A stretch of DNA of 64,000 nt from Apoderus coryli (GCA_911728435.2 OU452210.1:3038001-3102000), one strand, 5' to 3'; positions 11,313 through 22,919 are shown, numbered from the stretch's first letter. Notes: generated from the letters alone by a model not told the origin. A program made the numbers and translations.

Positions 11313-11410
11313 GAAGACTTTGTTAGATTCAATATGTCTTTTGAAACCTATTACCTTTTGTTTTTTCTTGTTTGTGAGAAACTTAATTAAACAGTAAATC
11401 CCAGTTTCTC

Positions 11411-11430
11411 AGGTGGGAGAGTATTATGAA
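11411..11430 (+). promoter_or_regulatory. Possible polypurine tract and start of 3' LTR
   Basis: A purine-rich run (ggtgggagag) follows the end of the pol remnant and is closely followed by tgaaaaccc, the usual arrangement of polypurine tract then TG at an LTR start. No second LTR copy was found in the window, so the LTR cannot be confirmed. Confidence 0.3.
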
Positions 11431-12847
11431 AACCCACTGTGTTTATATTATTCGATTTCTGGTAGAAGCCGAAAAAAATAATTTTTTAGACAGAGCTGTC
11501 ACTTGCTGTCAGAATCAATACGTTTTTCACGAATTGTTAAATTTAGTTACGTACAGTAAAATAGGATATCTCTTTTAAATTAGTTTATATCATAAAAATT
11601 TACTTGTATATTCACATAAAGCTAGCGAGGTTTACTTTAAAAGCTGCTTACATAAAGTTAGTTGTTTTTGTTGGGAAGTCCACTGTGTATCAACACTAAA
11701 GTCGACACAAACAACTATTTATTTTCAACTCCCTTTCATAAACACGTCTAATTGCTACGTCAATAAAGCCGGCCCAACCCTTTTGTTAATAAAAGTACTG
11801 TCTAGAAAACAATTTTAATTAAGGTCGCCACATTTTTGCATTTTCGCTTCTATCAAAATAAATTAACAGTCCCCACTTTAGCGAAGAGAAAGTAGGGTTG
11901 TTCGAAAAAATTTAATGCCCTATATATTGAAGAGCGCGACATAGATAGGATGATTAATTTTTCAATGGACAAACTTGTGGATAAACTGATATTGGGGATC
12001 TACAGCAATTTATATGAAGTATATGAAGATTTTCATTGATGATGATTGATTTTTTGTATAAAAAATTGAAAGCACTGTCCTAAATATTTTAAGATAATCT
12101 TAATTCGTAAACCAAAACAGAACCCGTTCCAAAACATTTTAGTTTGAGTTTGTCCCAAAATTGGGCTCACTGGCAGGCAACAAACACGAAATTCTAACTT
12201 ATTACTTATTTTATATTTTGAAAAGAATTAATGTTAATAAACTCAACAGCATTTACTGCAAAACAAACTCGCTTTTAAAAATCCAATTTTGATATCTTCT
12301 GAATCGAAGGCGTGAAGCAAGTTGAATAATAATAATTCTATTTTGCTCAAACAATTGAATAGTATGGAATATCAAACTAAAAATTTTTAATGGAAAACCC
12401 GTATTTTATAGCATATTTTTATTTTCTGGATCGAATACCTAATCAAAGTGTTTAATAAATATTTACCTTTTTTAAAAACATGTTTTGTTAAATCGTCCTG
12501 GTGATTTAATTTCACTGAAGTAGATGACTGTGTTTATTTTCTTTTTATTATATAAAGTCTATTGTGTCGGTCAGTGATATCAAAGTTTATCCACATTATA
12601 CACATAGATAGGCTTTGGTGCTATCAGTCTTAAAATTATACAACAGAATAAATATATCCTCGTGTTTTTGTTGTCAAGTTTTATTATTCACTGTTTTTAA
12701 AAATTGCGAAAGTATCAAAATAATTTCTATTACACACTCCTCAAAATATATTTGGCATCTGTAGAACACTGTTAATTCCAGTTACGCAAAGGTAAATTCT
12801 TAAAGCATTCAAAGAGTTAACTCACTACCTAATTTGCATTTGTTATT

Positions 12848-12862
12848 TGTGTGTGTGTGTGT
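12848..12862. repeat. (GT)n microsatellite
   Basis: About seven GT units in a row. Confidence 0.8.
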
Positions 12863-13460
12863 TCACTTTAGGATGAGTCTACGAGACATAACATCCACGT
12901 TAATTTGAAGTTACATGTTTATGCCAGCGAAGTCTTGCGAAACCCTTGCTTCGCGATTTGTTACTTTAATTTAATTCTTACCCCCCTAAGGGTTATAAAC
13001 AGGAGTTTCTATCTACCTATTTGAAAATTATTCTTTACTAGTTTATTTGTGTATACGAACAAATGGGCTTTGCTATGTAGCCAAGTTTTAGAGGAATACT
13101 GAATGTGTGTGTATGTAACTTTATGTGTATTAAATTGTGGTTAGGTTAACAGTAGTTATACAGAGTGAAATATAGATGCGGTATTGTTACATTAAACAAA
13201 ATATGTAGACAGCATCATATTTTGTTATATTTTACATTTAAATTTTCGTGGGCTATTTAAACTTAAAACGCCGCAGCCATTTCAAATAATCATCGATAAG
13301 TACAACCTCTGGCGTATGTAGAGTAATATTAAAAAACTCTTTTGATCACTTAATCAAAAATCTTTTCTTAATCTCCAGCCGCGCTTCTCTAACACAGTTA
13401 ACATCCTCAAGAAATAATTATAACTAAATTAACCCAACTATATACCGACATGGAATTTTT

Positions 13461-13560
13461 ATTTATCTTCGGAGGATTCTAACAGTATTAGCGAAACGCG
13501 TGTCAAGATTTAAAAAATTGTTTTGGTGAAGTGGTAAAACGAGTCGTTCAATATTTATAT
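13461..13560 (+). repeat. Dispersed repeat, copy 1
   Basis: Shares with 16030-16110 the order: hairpin, cgaaaygcgygtc, agattt, then gaagtggtaaaacg and ttcaatatt. The hammerhead-like fold is at its left end. Confidence 0.7.
13465..13509 (+). ncRNA. Type I hammerhead-ribozyme-like relic
   Basis: Elements occur in type I order with flush junctions. Stem I atctt (13465-13469) pairs with aagat (13505-13509). The core cggagga (13470-13476) differs from ctganga by one base (position 4). A hairpin ctaa/ttag (13479-13482 with 13488-13491) stands for stem II. The gaaa box is at 13493-13496. Stem III is a 2-bp stem with tetraloop gcgt (13498-13501), then the cleavage-type triplet gtc (13502-13504) directly abuts stem I. 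Unpaired bases flank stem II, and the core substitution should weaken or abolish cleavage. Hammerheads with such short stem III are known from animal retroelements; linking this copy to one is inference. Confidence 0.45.
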
Positions 13561-16029
13561 ATTAGTATCAATTGTTAGATTTAAGAAGAATATGCAGCAT
13601 GTCTAATATTGGAAATTGTATAGGTATTAAAAGTTTACTTTATCACCTTAAAGGTGTCTGATAGTTTTTTAATATTTTGTTGGAAGTAATTATCTCAGAT
13701 TTTGTTTTAATTTGAATGGAATGGATAAATTTAATAAAACAGTTGAAATATCTAAATGTCACAACACAGTCAAGTCATCAAATTTGAAAATAATTTTCGA
13801 CGTTTCGCAAGGGCGACTATTCAAATGACCCGTTGGCCTATCTAGGCGCGGATGGCCTATGAGAAAACAGGCGGTGGGATCGCAGCATTCTGCATTTTGA
13901 CATTAAGTTTATATACACAAAACAATGTACTAAATTTATGGAGACTCAAGCTATGATATAAGCAATTAACCTATGTAAAATACTGAATTGCAAATCAACA
14001 CATCTGCAAATCAAAATTGATATTGCTTCCAAAATAACCCCATATCTTCTATGTTGCAAGAATTGGTATCGGCGAAAATGAATCTAGACTATTCTGATAC
14101 ATGTGGAACAATATTCCACATTTTAAAAAAAGTACTGATAGAAGGAGGTATTAAATCCTTAGTGTATATGAATCAGACTACGTTATATCGACGTATCTAA
14201 AGCTTAATCAGCAGACGAGTTTTGCTTCATTTTTCTAGAATGAGCGTATTTTTAGATTCATCTTTGTTATTTTCGGTAATTGTATATTTGGGATTGCTAT
14301 TAAGTTATATATGTGCCGACCATTTTGTATAATGATAGAATTTATATGAAGTTGTATATAGCAAGCTAGGAATAAGGGAGCATCTAGAATTAATTAAAGT
14401 AGTGGGGATTTACAATAGTCTTAACACCTCAGCAATATATAGTGGCGACCCCCAATATCTACTTCCATAAGCACATTGAAATATTAAACACGTTCTTATC
14501 TTAATTGCCCTTTGCAGATTATTTATGTAGTTTGGTCAGAAAAGCATTAGTTGGTGCTACATTGTCGCGAGGTAGAACGTCTTTAAGACAGAATATATTA
14601 GCAAATACCTTACCTTGTCACTTCTTAGATAGTTTCCCTGTAATAACTAACAGCTTTTGGGTATAGTCTACATTATGTTATAAATTACAACAGAAATATT
14701 TCTTCAGCTACCATACTTGTTATCTGTTATTACCAACCAGTTTAATACTCTAATCGATTAATTATACTCTTAAGGGTTAACAATCCCTTTATGTTTTACC
14801 ACCCTTTTTATTCAGAGACCTAACAGACGATGCATTTGTTAAACTCAAACTACAATTAGTCAATGTTTATGTGACAATTACATACTTTTTTAAGTTTAAC
14901 CGCGTTCACGTGAAGTTACTGTGAAGAAGCTGACAGAAGTACTGATTCTATAATAATTATATACTCGTACTCCTATTAAAATTCAAAAGAAACAATAATT
15001 ACTGTAGGATTTTGATGGTTACTTAGATTTTCATTTTTATTAGAGAAATTCATTCTTAAACTATAATTGTTTCAGAACTTTTCTTAGGTTTAATTTTTAA
15101 TACTGGCCACATAAAACAGTTTACATTTTTTTTTGATAATTTTTTTGGATTTTGGAGTTTACATTTTATGTTGGAAAAAAATCGAGCATATTATCGATTT
15201 TCTTAATTGAATTTTTACTTAAAACATAATTAACAAATCAAATTTAGGTACCCTAGGAATGAGTTTCATTATTTTATTTTTAATTATAGTTTTTATTACA
15301 AATTTTTAAAATATAATAAGACAAAAATATTGGTTGAATTCTACAATTACATCTTCAAATAAATATGCAAACATAGTATCATATATTATAAAATAATGTA
15401 CGCATTACGCTAAGCTTATTGCGATGTAAATTAAATATGTATTCAATAATTAATTCCGAAATTTCAATTTATCTATGAGAATCAAAAATGTTGACACCTA
15501 TACAAACAGTATCATAAATGATAATTATCAGATACATATAGATGGTTTGTACATAAACAGATATAAATTGTTAAGTCAACTAATTTAAAGGGATTTATCA
15601 AAGGATAATTAATAGTAAAAATAAATGCGATATATCATCTCTATTCCACAGGTTACAGTGGAATATATTACAAAGTGTTAACGATAAACAGATTATCGGA
15701 AATTGCTCCATATTTGTGTATCTATGTCTGCTGACCTAAATTAACCACATAGAGATGATTTTAATTTGCTTTAATACTTAGGAACTATGCAGAATTGTTT
15801 CCGATTATATAATTATGGGGATGATAGGTTCCTCAAAGTTCTACACATACTTCCCAACATTGCTGCACCTGCGAGATATACTCTCAAAATACTCGTACTC
15901 ACTTGCTTTTGCTATAGCATCTTTAGTTGACTCAATTGTTTATCCGAACGCATAATATGCTCTATTCTGATAAATATGTAAGGCTGTAAGATAAATATGT
16001 AAGGCTGTAAGATTATAGTTAGGTTCGAT

Positions 16030-16110
16030 ACTCCTGACAGTGTCAGCGAAATGCGCGTCGAGATTTAAGTGTTTTGGAGAAGTGGTAAAACGTGTCTTTC
16101 AATATTAGTC
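16030..16110 (+). repeat. Dispersed repeat, copy 2
   Basis: Second copy of the repeat at 13461. Here the hairpin is a cleaner ctgac/gtcag stem (16034-16046) followed by cgaaatgcgcgtc, but the core and stem I are more decayed. Just upstream, a 19-base unit around 15969-16006 (taaatatgtaaggctgtaag) is tandemly doubled. Confidence 0.7.
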
Positions 16111-16875
16111 TACGCCATGGTACCTACTCACTGCTTATATCCGCGAATATAATCTATATGATTGTAATTCAAAATATCACTTTTAAAATACTGGTATTAT
16201 TGAATCACGAACGGAATACATATTATGTTCATAAATACAAACAAATGTGAACTTTTTTATTGCATAATGATCTATTAATAACAGCTACTACACTACTACA
16301 AAAACGTATATTATCAAAAGTTCTTTTTTTTTAATATGATCAGCATTTTATTTTCCAACTTTCAGTTAAATTTTCACGCACGTTGGAAAAATAAATACCA
16401 GACTTTCCCTGTTTTACATACGCGAAGTAAAAACATTTACACAATATCGAAAACTTTGTACTTGTTATTCTGTTCTCTCACCCTCTGTTTTATTTTATTT
16501 TTTTATTTTATTTTTTTGGTATTTTGGCAACAGTTTTTGCCGGGGTTGAGTTTCCGAATGGGTAGTTTATTCACTTTAGGATCTTTTTAGCTGTTTTTAT
16601 TTTATTATGCATTTGATACAACTGATATTTTTTATTTTCATCTTTGTTCCTATTTCTTTCAGTTATTAAAAATACGGGGTGTTCCAAGTATCAACATCAT
16701 CCCTTGCAGTGCCAACGAGTGACAGAAACCTTCGTATAAACCTAAAATTGGCTCGGAAGCCACAGTTAAAAAAAATTCTCAGTATAATAATTGCTTTTTT
16801 GTTAATTAACCCTAAATAACTTTGCTATTGATCATTGTCAAAAATAAAAACCAGCTTACATATATATGGTGTATC

Positions 16876-17739
16876 TACACTGTGTCCAAGATAAGAATGG
16901 CATAGCATTGGAATTTTGGAAACGGTAGTAGTTACAATGTCGGTTAAATTAGAGAAAAGTTGTACAATTTAAACATCTTTTAAATGATGTTTTGAAAAGT
17001 AAACTAACCCATTTTCGAGAATTTTTGAAAAAAAAAAAACGATTGTTTGCGATTTTAGTTTTTATTGATTTCTGATATTATTTTTACAGATATAAAAAAC
17101 AAAAACTACTTTCTTCAGTGTTTTTAGCTATTCAAGAAAAATCGCCATAGTTTGGCACTTAACTGACTGAATGCAGGGTAGTAGGTTTTGCAAAAACATT
17201 CTTTCGGCGTTGCCCACAATTATTTATTATTATTTGACAATTTATTTCTCTCTCAATATAACATTTTATTCTGTATGCGGTTTTTTAAATTTAGTTAAAA
17301 TTTTTGTGCTTGTTGACGTTGTTAAAAACCGCCTTTCTCAGATGAATGTTTTACGTAAAATAAATGCCTATTCTTGAATAATTTTAAATAACAGCTAAAA
17401 ACTTGTTTAAAATTACGTGTGATATACCACCTATTTTTCAATTGAAAATGTCTTTAAATTTAACAATAAAAAATCCAGGGCCGTATTTAAATAAACTTCT
17501 TTTTCACAGCAAAAAGTACAAAGTAGTTTTAATTTTTTTTATATCTGTAAAAATAATGTCAGAAATCAACAAAAACTAAAATCGAAAAAAATCGTTTTTT
17601 CAAACATTCTAGAAAACGGCTAAAGTTAGTTTAATTTTGAAAATAAATTGTCCAACTTTTCTCTAATTTAACCGACATTGTAACTCCTACCGTTTCCAAG
17701 ATTCCAATGCTATTCCATTCTTATCTTGGACACAGTGTA
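16876..17739. mobile_element. TIR DNA transposon, 864 bp, about 245-bp arms
   Basis: The element starts tacactgtgtccaag and ends with the exact reverse complement at 17725-17739. The inverted arms run roughly 245 bp inwards with a few mismatches, and TA flanks both ends as in Tc1/mariner insertions. The middle (about 17125-17490) has a 68-codon open frame (17171-17377) without recognisable motifs, so this is a non-autonomous copy. Placement near Tc1/mariner is inferred from the TA flanks and from similar long-TIR neighbours. Confidence 0.75.
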
Positions 17740-18190
17740 TATTTTACTAATTTTGTTGTTTTTGGTACACATAGTCAAAGATTAATGTACACAATAATCT
17801 TTGACATAGTGGTATAATCGATTCCAGAAAGGCCATTAAGACGTGCGCTCTGAACGCTCCATCATATTTTTTTTAACAAAAAAAAAAATATCCCACACAA
17901 GATCCGATCACCAAAGGCAATACGATTCATACAGAAAATTATGACAATACCAAAAACACGAAAAAAAGAGAGAAAATGTTGGATTAAAAAAAGAAAAAAA
18001 GCAACAAGCATATCAGAACAACAACCTATGAAAACGTGGAAAATGTAAAATAAATGATTATTAGCGATCGCCGAATCACAATTCAAAATAGCCGGTGCTG
18101 GCATATTAATTAGAATTTGGGGTATGAAATGTGAATACAAAATTTCGAACACAATCTGCTCAGGAGTTGGTAAATGAAGATGGCAATAAC
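17740..18190. other. No gene seen
   Basis: Contains a small inverted repeat at about 17773-17806 (gtcaaagatta and its complement), the same sequence as the start of the repeat at 60107-60138. A 96-codon minus-strand frame (17862-18152) is F/L-rich, lies over A-rich tracts and shows no domain. Confidence 0.4.
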
Positions 18191-18194
18191 CATG

Positions 18195-18545
18195 CAGAAC
18201 TATATTGGAACATATTCAGGCAATCTTCTGCTTCACAATGATGCACCTTTATTGCTTTTTCGTGAATTTTTGACTATAGACACAAGACTGTAATGAAACC
18301 CCAGCCACCATATTAGCCAGAAATGGAATTTTGGGAATAGAAGAAAGTCACACTTTCTTCTATTCCCAAAATTCAAGAGACTCTTAAAGGGTCATCGTTT
18401 TACAAGCATAGATGAGATTAAAAGGGCTTGGTAGTAACAGCTAAACGCTATCCCAAAGACAGAGTTTCAGAAGTGTTTCGGGGTTTGAGAGAGGCGCTGG
18501 CCTAAGTATAGAATTTATAACATTCTTGTAGCCGAATAAATAAAA
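18195..18545 (+). pseudogene. Irritans-type mariner transposase, C-terminal remnant
   Basis: Conceptual translation in shifting plus-strand frames gives LLLHNDAP, then FREFL, then (after a break) the residues preceding the third catalytic position, then ETLKGHRFTSIDEIKR-like and IPK-EFQKCF-like residues. This is the order in irritans-group mariners: the HDNAP box with the second catalytic Asp, the YSPD box, and a tail ending in a CFxxWxxR pattern. Stops and frameshifts are frequent. The YSPD-to-F region is disrupted by a 22-bp inverted duplication (18326-18347 against 18353-18374). No terminal repeats identified. Confidence 0.5.
18326..18374. repeat. 22-bp perfect inverted duplication, 5-base loop
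   Basis: Positions 18326-18347 and 18353-18374 are exact reverse complements. The right copy fits the mariner coding context (a phenylalanine-rich segment then KFKRLLKG), so the left copy is the inserted inverted duplicate. Confidence 0.85.
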
Positions 18546-19369
18546 TTCTTTCCAACAACTGAAAATTTCCATTATTTATTGAATAGATCTGGTATATTCG
18601 TCATATGTTCTTCCTGTCCGACGTTTATATACAAATGATTATTTATCGGCTAAAGCTTAGTGGATATAAACTTAGTTAATCATTAAATGGGACTCTAAAT
18701 TACTTAACATTTTTATTTTATTATTAATAATAATAATTTTAGCTGAATAATAGAATAACATCGAAATAAAAAAGACTAGTTTCAAGAAAAATTTACTTAC
18801 AATAAATTGTTCTTCAAACTGAAATCGAAAAAACCCTTTTCCAAGAAATTTTTAAAAATGTGAAAAACATATCTATAAATAAAACAATCAATTACTTAAA
18901 TAGAAAATTATCACCCCTAGGTATTGTTAACTTTAATTTATTGTAAACGTGTAAACCAGTAATTTCCAAGTTGTTTATTTCTGTCCAAATGAGAAATGGC
19001 ATGCAATAATTAGTTTGTAGCTGTTAATACGGTTAAATACCAGTTAAGTGATACTGAGTTGGGAAAGGCAAAGCAAAGCACAGACGAAATAAGGGCGAAA
19101 GCAATTCAGAGGAAAACATATACATATACATAGATATATGGGGTCTTTCACAGTGTTCAAAACATACTCAATACGTGTATTCAGAAAATACGGGTATTGA
19201 ATTTATTGTATCCATTGCGTTAGGAAAATAATACTAATAAATTGTTTGTTGTATATTAATTGATAAAATAATATACATTCTCATTGAAACATGTAAATCA
19301 ATTACAATGTGACTGAGAACATATAAAAAAATAATCTGCTCCAATGTTTTTTGCTTTTTAGTATGATAT
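18546..19369. other. No gene seen
   Basis: AT-rich non-coding sequence without clear repeats. Confidence 0.5.
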
Positions 19370-19990
19370 TCACGGCCCATCTGCACAGAGTCTTAACCCA
19401 CTGCAAACCAGGGATGGTTCTCGTCTTCTAAGGGATTGCACGTGAATTGGTTCCCGGTGGAAGAAACAATTTCAGGAACTATACTAAATAGGGACACGAA
19501 TGCAGCGTTCGATAGGTTACCACATAGACCAACCCAACAACACTTGGGAGATGTACCTTCTCTGCAAGAAGTTGATAAAGCTATTGGACAACTTAAAAAC
19601 AACAAAGCAGCTGGCACTGATGGCATATTGCTAAAAAGGAGGACCTGAAATATTGGAACATTCTCATTCTCTAATAACCAAAATATGGAACACCGAAACC
19701 GTGTCTGCTGAAATGCCTCAATTGTAACTATATTTAAAAAAGGGGATAGTTCCGTATGTGGAAACTATCGTGGTATCTCACTCCTCTCCATTGCCGGAAA
19801 GGTTCTTGGAAGAATTTTGTCCAATCGTCTTCTCCCACTCTCGGAAGGGTGCTTGCCGGAAACACAATGTGGTTTTAGACCCCACAGGGCGTTTTCTAGA
19901 AGTTCCTGCTACGTTACCAGACGTCGTACTTTCAAGGATTCAGTGTCTACTTTTAAAGTTTATATGGGGTACCCATATCTTAACACGATC
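19370..19990 (+). pseudogene. Non-LTR retrotransposon (LINE) reverse transcriptase, 5' part, broken
   Basis: Translation in successive frames gives a linker (HGPSAQSLNPLQTRDGSRLL), then DVPSLQEVDKAIGQLKNNKA followed by AGTDGI (about 19551-19626), then after frameshifts IFKKGDSSVCGNYRGISLLS and GKVLGRILSNRLLP and CGFRPHR (about 19733-19890). These are the fingers-domain landmarks of LINE reverse transcriptases: the AIxxLKxxKAxGxDGI block, KKGD plus NYRGISLLS, and QCGFR. The palm with the catalytic Asp residues is absent, as the similarity fades after about 19910. At least three frame breaks. The clade is probably CR1- or RTE-like; I cannot decide. Confidence 0.8.
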
Positions 19991-19999
19991 TGCATAAGT

Positions 20000-21140
20000 A
20001 CACATTATCAGTAATGTTATTTTCTCTCTTTCATTTAGCTGAACCATTTTAGAGTAATTAAAATATACCTAAGTCAAATCTAAGTGTGACTGGTTGTGAC
20101 ATTTCTTGCGACACATTTCAAAAGATAGTAACCAGAACTAAAATGGTGCTATAATTATTTTTCGTTAAACCTGGATACACTAATTCACTTCTACATTTCG
20201 GTACCAATGTACAGCAAAAACACAGTGCATCCGAAAAGATAATACAAAAGTGGGTTCCCTATTTAAAAATAAAAAGATGCCACTAAATTCTCGAAACTGT
20301 CACATTTGGCAACGCTGCAATTTTCAGCAAACGCAGAATGTTGCTTCTCTCCTAGGTTCCAAATTTCATTCAGTTTGTCCAAATAGGTGGTGAGATAATA
20401 TACATTACGGAATTTTTGGCACACTGTGTATAAATTTGTGGAAAATTTAAAAATAAAATGTTTAGTCGTTAATTTCGTTGTTGAATAAATTATGATTAAA
20501 CTAAGGCAGTTTCTATGAAAAAGAAAAAAAATGGAAAAGTAATATTTATTATTATTTATTATTCAAATTAAAACCTAAATTAGTGGTGCAATTATTAAAC
20601 TATTTTGACTATTTCCAGATTCTTTCATTAAAAAGTTTTCTGAAATATTTGAGTTGGAGTAAATTAACTGAACTATTTAGTAAGTCAGTCACTAGATAGA
20701 GGATAGCGATACAATATGAAAGTTTCACAAGGCGTTTAAGCTCTAACGCTCCGTTGTTTTGTTTACTGGAAAATAAACATCTTAGCTACAAACGTATGTA
20801 TTTGAAACACTGTTATTTATACTGTAACCTTCCATAATCGTTACGCGTGTCTGATAAATTATTGACACAAACTACTTACAATTTCCAGACGAATTAAATT
20901 TAAATCAATATTATATCTCGAATCATTCGTTAAGAGTGTGTTGTGAAATATAATGCCTATTTTGTTCCTTTTTTTTGGAAAGCAAAATTAATTATATTTG
21001 CTATTAATGCAAAAAATCAATAAATAAAAAATGAACATATACCTCAAATGAAAGCGAGCTGGATTGCTACCTAATTTGAGGTTTTATTCATTGTAAAATT
21101 TAAGCACCTTTGATTTCAACGTTTACATGTTTTTTTTTTA
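20000..21140. other. No gene seen
   Basis: Ends with terminal-type motifs such as gcacactgtgta near 20420 that may mark a decayed TIR element. No coding evidence. Confidence 0.4.
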
Positions 21141-21993
21141 GTGTCCGGAAATGACGTGTACAACGGATTACCACAAATTCCTTGGCCGAAAATATGATGA
21201 TTTAGCTCTACTTATCTATATACAAAATTGCTCGGTATGGGCGCTAAAAGTAACTCCAATTTCTAAAATTACAGGGTGTTTAAAAGCTTAGTCACAATAA
21301 ATTATCTACCCATATTTTTATGTAACCCTCGTATAATCAATACCAGTTTTTTGTAAGCGAAACAATATTACCAAAGGTTTTTGGTGATTTGGCACCATAC
21401 GATTAGGAACCCATTCCCTGTAGATTCGAACGCTCTCGAGGCCATTGCACATATCTACTTGTTCGGCATATAACTAATTAAAATTCATAATGACTTAGGT
21501 ATAAACGGTAAAAAGAAAAAGACGAAATTCTAAACGCAAATCAGTTTAAATGACATTACAATAATATCTTCTTTTTGTATTTGTCAAAGTAATCATAACC
21601 ACCTTTTAATAAATAATTTACAATAATTATTAAGTACTGATTCAGGCATGTAGGGATTTAGAAAATATTTTTTTGTCTCGAAACTGTTTGACAAACTAAA
21701 ATCTTGTAAGAGAATAAATAGTTTCTAAACAAAATTGACTATTCACAGAAAAAATCTGGTATTGATTATACAAGGGTTACAAAAAATATGGGTAGATAAT
21801 GTATTGTGGCTAAGCTTTTAAACACCCTGTACTTTTAGAAATTAGGATTTTCTTCACTAAAAAAACTGTAGTTTATCGGCGTAAATATTTAAAGCCCTCT
21901 AGCGCCCAAAATAAGTTGAGCTAAATTATCATATTTTCGGCCAAGGAATTTGTTCTATTCCGTTGTACACGTCATTTCCGGTCACCCTGTATA
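21141..21993. mobile_element. Nested long-TIR Tc1/mariner-type element
   Basis: Outer inverted arms: gtgtccggaaatgacgtgta at 21141 faces its complement ending near 21985, followed by the terminus accctgta. Nested inside, a second pair of ends acagggtgtttaaaagctta (21271) and its complement (to 21830) delimits a 560-bp inner unit whose arms run through about 21370 and 21740. The inner arms hold a minus-strand remnant of transposase (21355-21480). The outer-plus-inner layout is the same as at 45760-48148. Confidence 0.75.
21355..21480 (-). pseudogene. Tc1/mariner-type transposase N-terminal remnant
   Basis: The minus strand reads without a stop LYAEQVDMCNGLESVRIYR, then EWVPNRMVPNHQKPLVILFR. 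This fits the N-terminus of the insect DD41D-like transposase family, where a (Y)xxEQVDM opening is followed by an RxYxxxxPNRxxP motif inside the first helix-turn-helix. Only this DNA-binding part remains. It is the part deleted from the related transposase at 46543-47337, so the two copies are complementary relics of similar elements. Confidence 0.55.
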
Positions 21994-22919
21994 ACAAATG
22001 TCTTGTATAACAGACCTACAGTGAAGTTGCTGCTTGAAAGAAGTTGACAGAATAACCCGCAAAACGTTAATAACTAGTTCAAATTTGACACATTTTTTAT
22101 CCAAAACAATAGCATGAATAAACATTCACACCGACGTTTCGTGCTTAGCAAATAAGCCAAACCTATTCTAAATTTTAGCACAAAATGTCATTGTTAATGT
22201 TGCTTTTGATATTTGAATGAATATATGATTCTTATCATTATCCGTTACGAGATATTTCAAGTTTTTACCTCCTACAGTTTCCTAGTAGCAGAGTAATTGC
22301 AAAACCTTCGTTAGTAAAATTATTAACGCTTGGAACTCGGTTGCTTTAGAACTCCTAAAAATCAGTATCTAATATTTCAGATAATCTATCAGCTCGAATT
22401 GTGTTAGCGACGAAAGGCCTTAATTAAACAATCAAACATACCACAAAAATACATTTTAGAGAATCTGTTTCATTAAATATCATCATAGCGTTTTAATGTG
22501 ATCCCAGTCAAAACATCTTTTATTAAAATACTAATGCCATAGTTTGGTTGGTGTTATATTTGAGACTGTGACCTAAGCGGGACATATCATGAAAAACACT
22601 TCAGGATAAATTCGAGGGATGTACTATCGGCATGGGATGGGTATCTATTTGGTGTAGATATAGGGAATTTAGTGCAAACTTTTCTTAGAATATATTGTCG
22701 CCTTATTTGTTGATTGAAAGATTCACTTCATAATTAAAGCGAATTGAATATATTGTTGACAATTGAATTAACTATATTTGTATGCTACTAAATGTAAATA
22801 AGTTATCTACACCAAGCAGAAATAGTTTATGAACTTTGCATACCAGTAGGCAGGTCGGCGAATCTGTAAAATATTTTAGTTTGAAAATATACGTTCGTAA
22901 TAGTATATTAAGTATAAAG
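21994..22919. other. No gene seen
   Basis: Contains a reverse-strand hairpin-cgaaacg motif at 22131-22159 (hairpin arms gctta/taagc). Otherwise featureless. Confidence 0.5.

Larger units (their letters stand above)
7705..11365. repeat. 3.66-kb near-perfect palindrome centred at 9535
   Basis: Every feature at position x on one strand reappears at 19070 minus x on the other, from the centre out to about 7705 and 11365. Open frames of 70, 64, 67, 72 and 62 codons are present in identical form on both arms. The centre is fold-back copy 2 (9106-9964); each outer part is a 1.4-kb segment carrying the 3' portion of a BEL/Pao-like retrotransposon. The right arm runs on into what looks like the retrotransposon's own end, while the left arm stops exactly at fold-back copy 1. 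The right side therefore looks original and the left side an inverted duplicate. Confidence 0.9.
11431..16875. other. Gene-free AT-rich stretch
   Basis: Over 5 kb without a convincing gene. The first few hundred bases may be a retrotransposon LTR. It contains a GT microsatellite (about 12848-12862), the repeat pair at 13461/16030 with a hammerhead-like fold, and a reverse-strand cgaaacg hairpin near 13799-13822. An open frame of 84 codons at 16336-16590 is rich in F and L from a T-rich tract and is not convincing. Confidence 0.5.

Noticed and set aside
14400..14640. Minus-strand text resembling a LINE thumb region
   Set aside because: Scattered residues only, with no VQR or LGV landmark.
16336..16590. 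84-codon open frame with hydrophobic stretch
   Set aside because: Composition follows a T-rich low-complexity tract (tttta repeats); no start context or conserved motif.
17862..18152. 96-codon minus-strand open frame
   Set aside because: F/I/L-rich product from A/T tracts, no domain, and it abuts a mariner remnant on the other strand.
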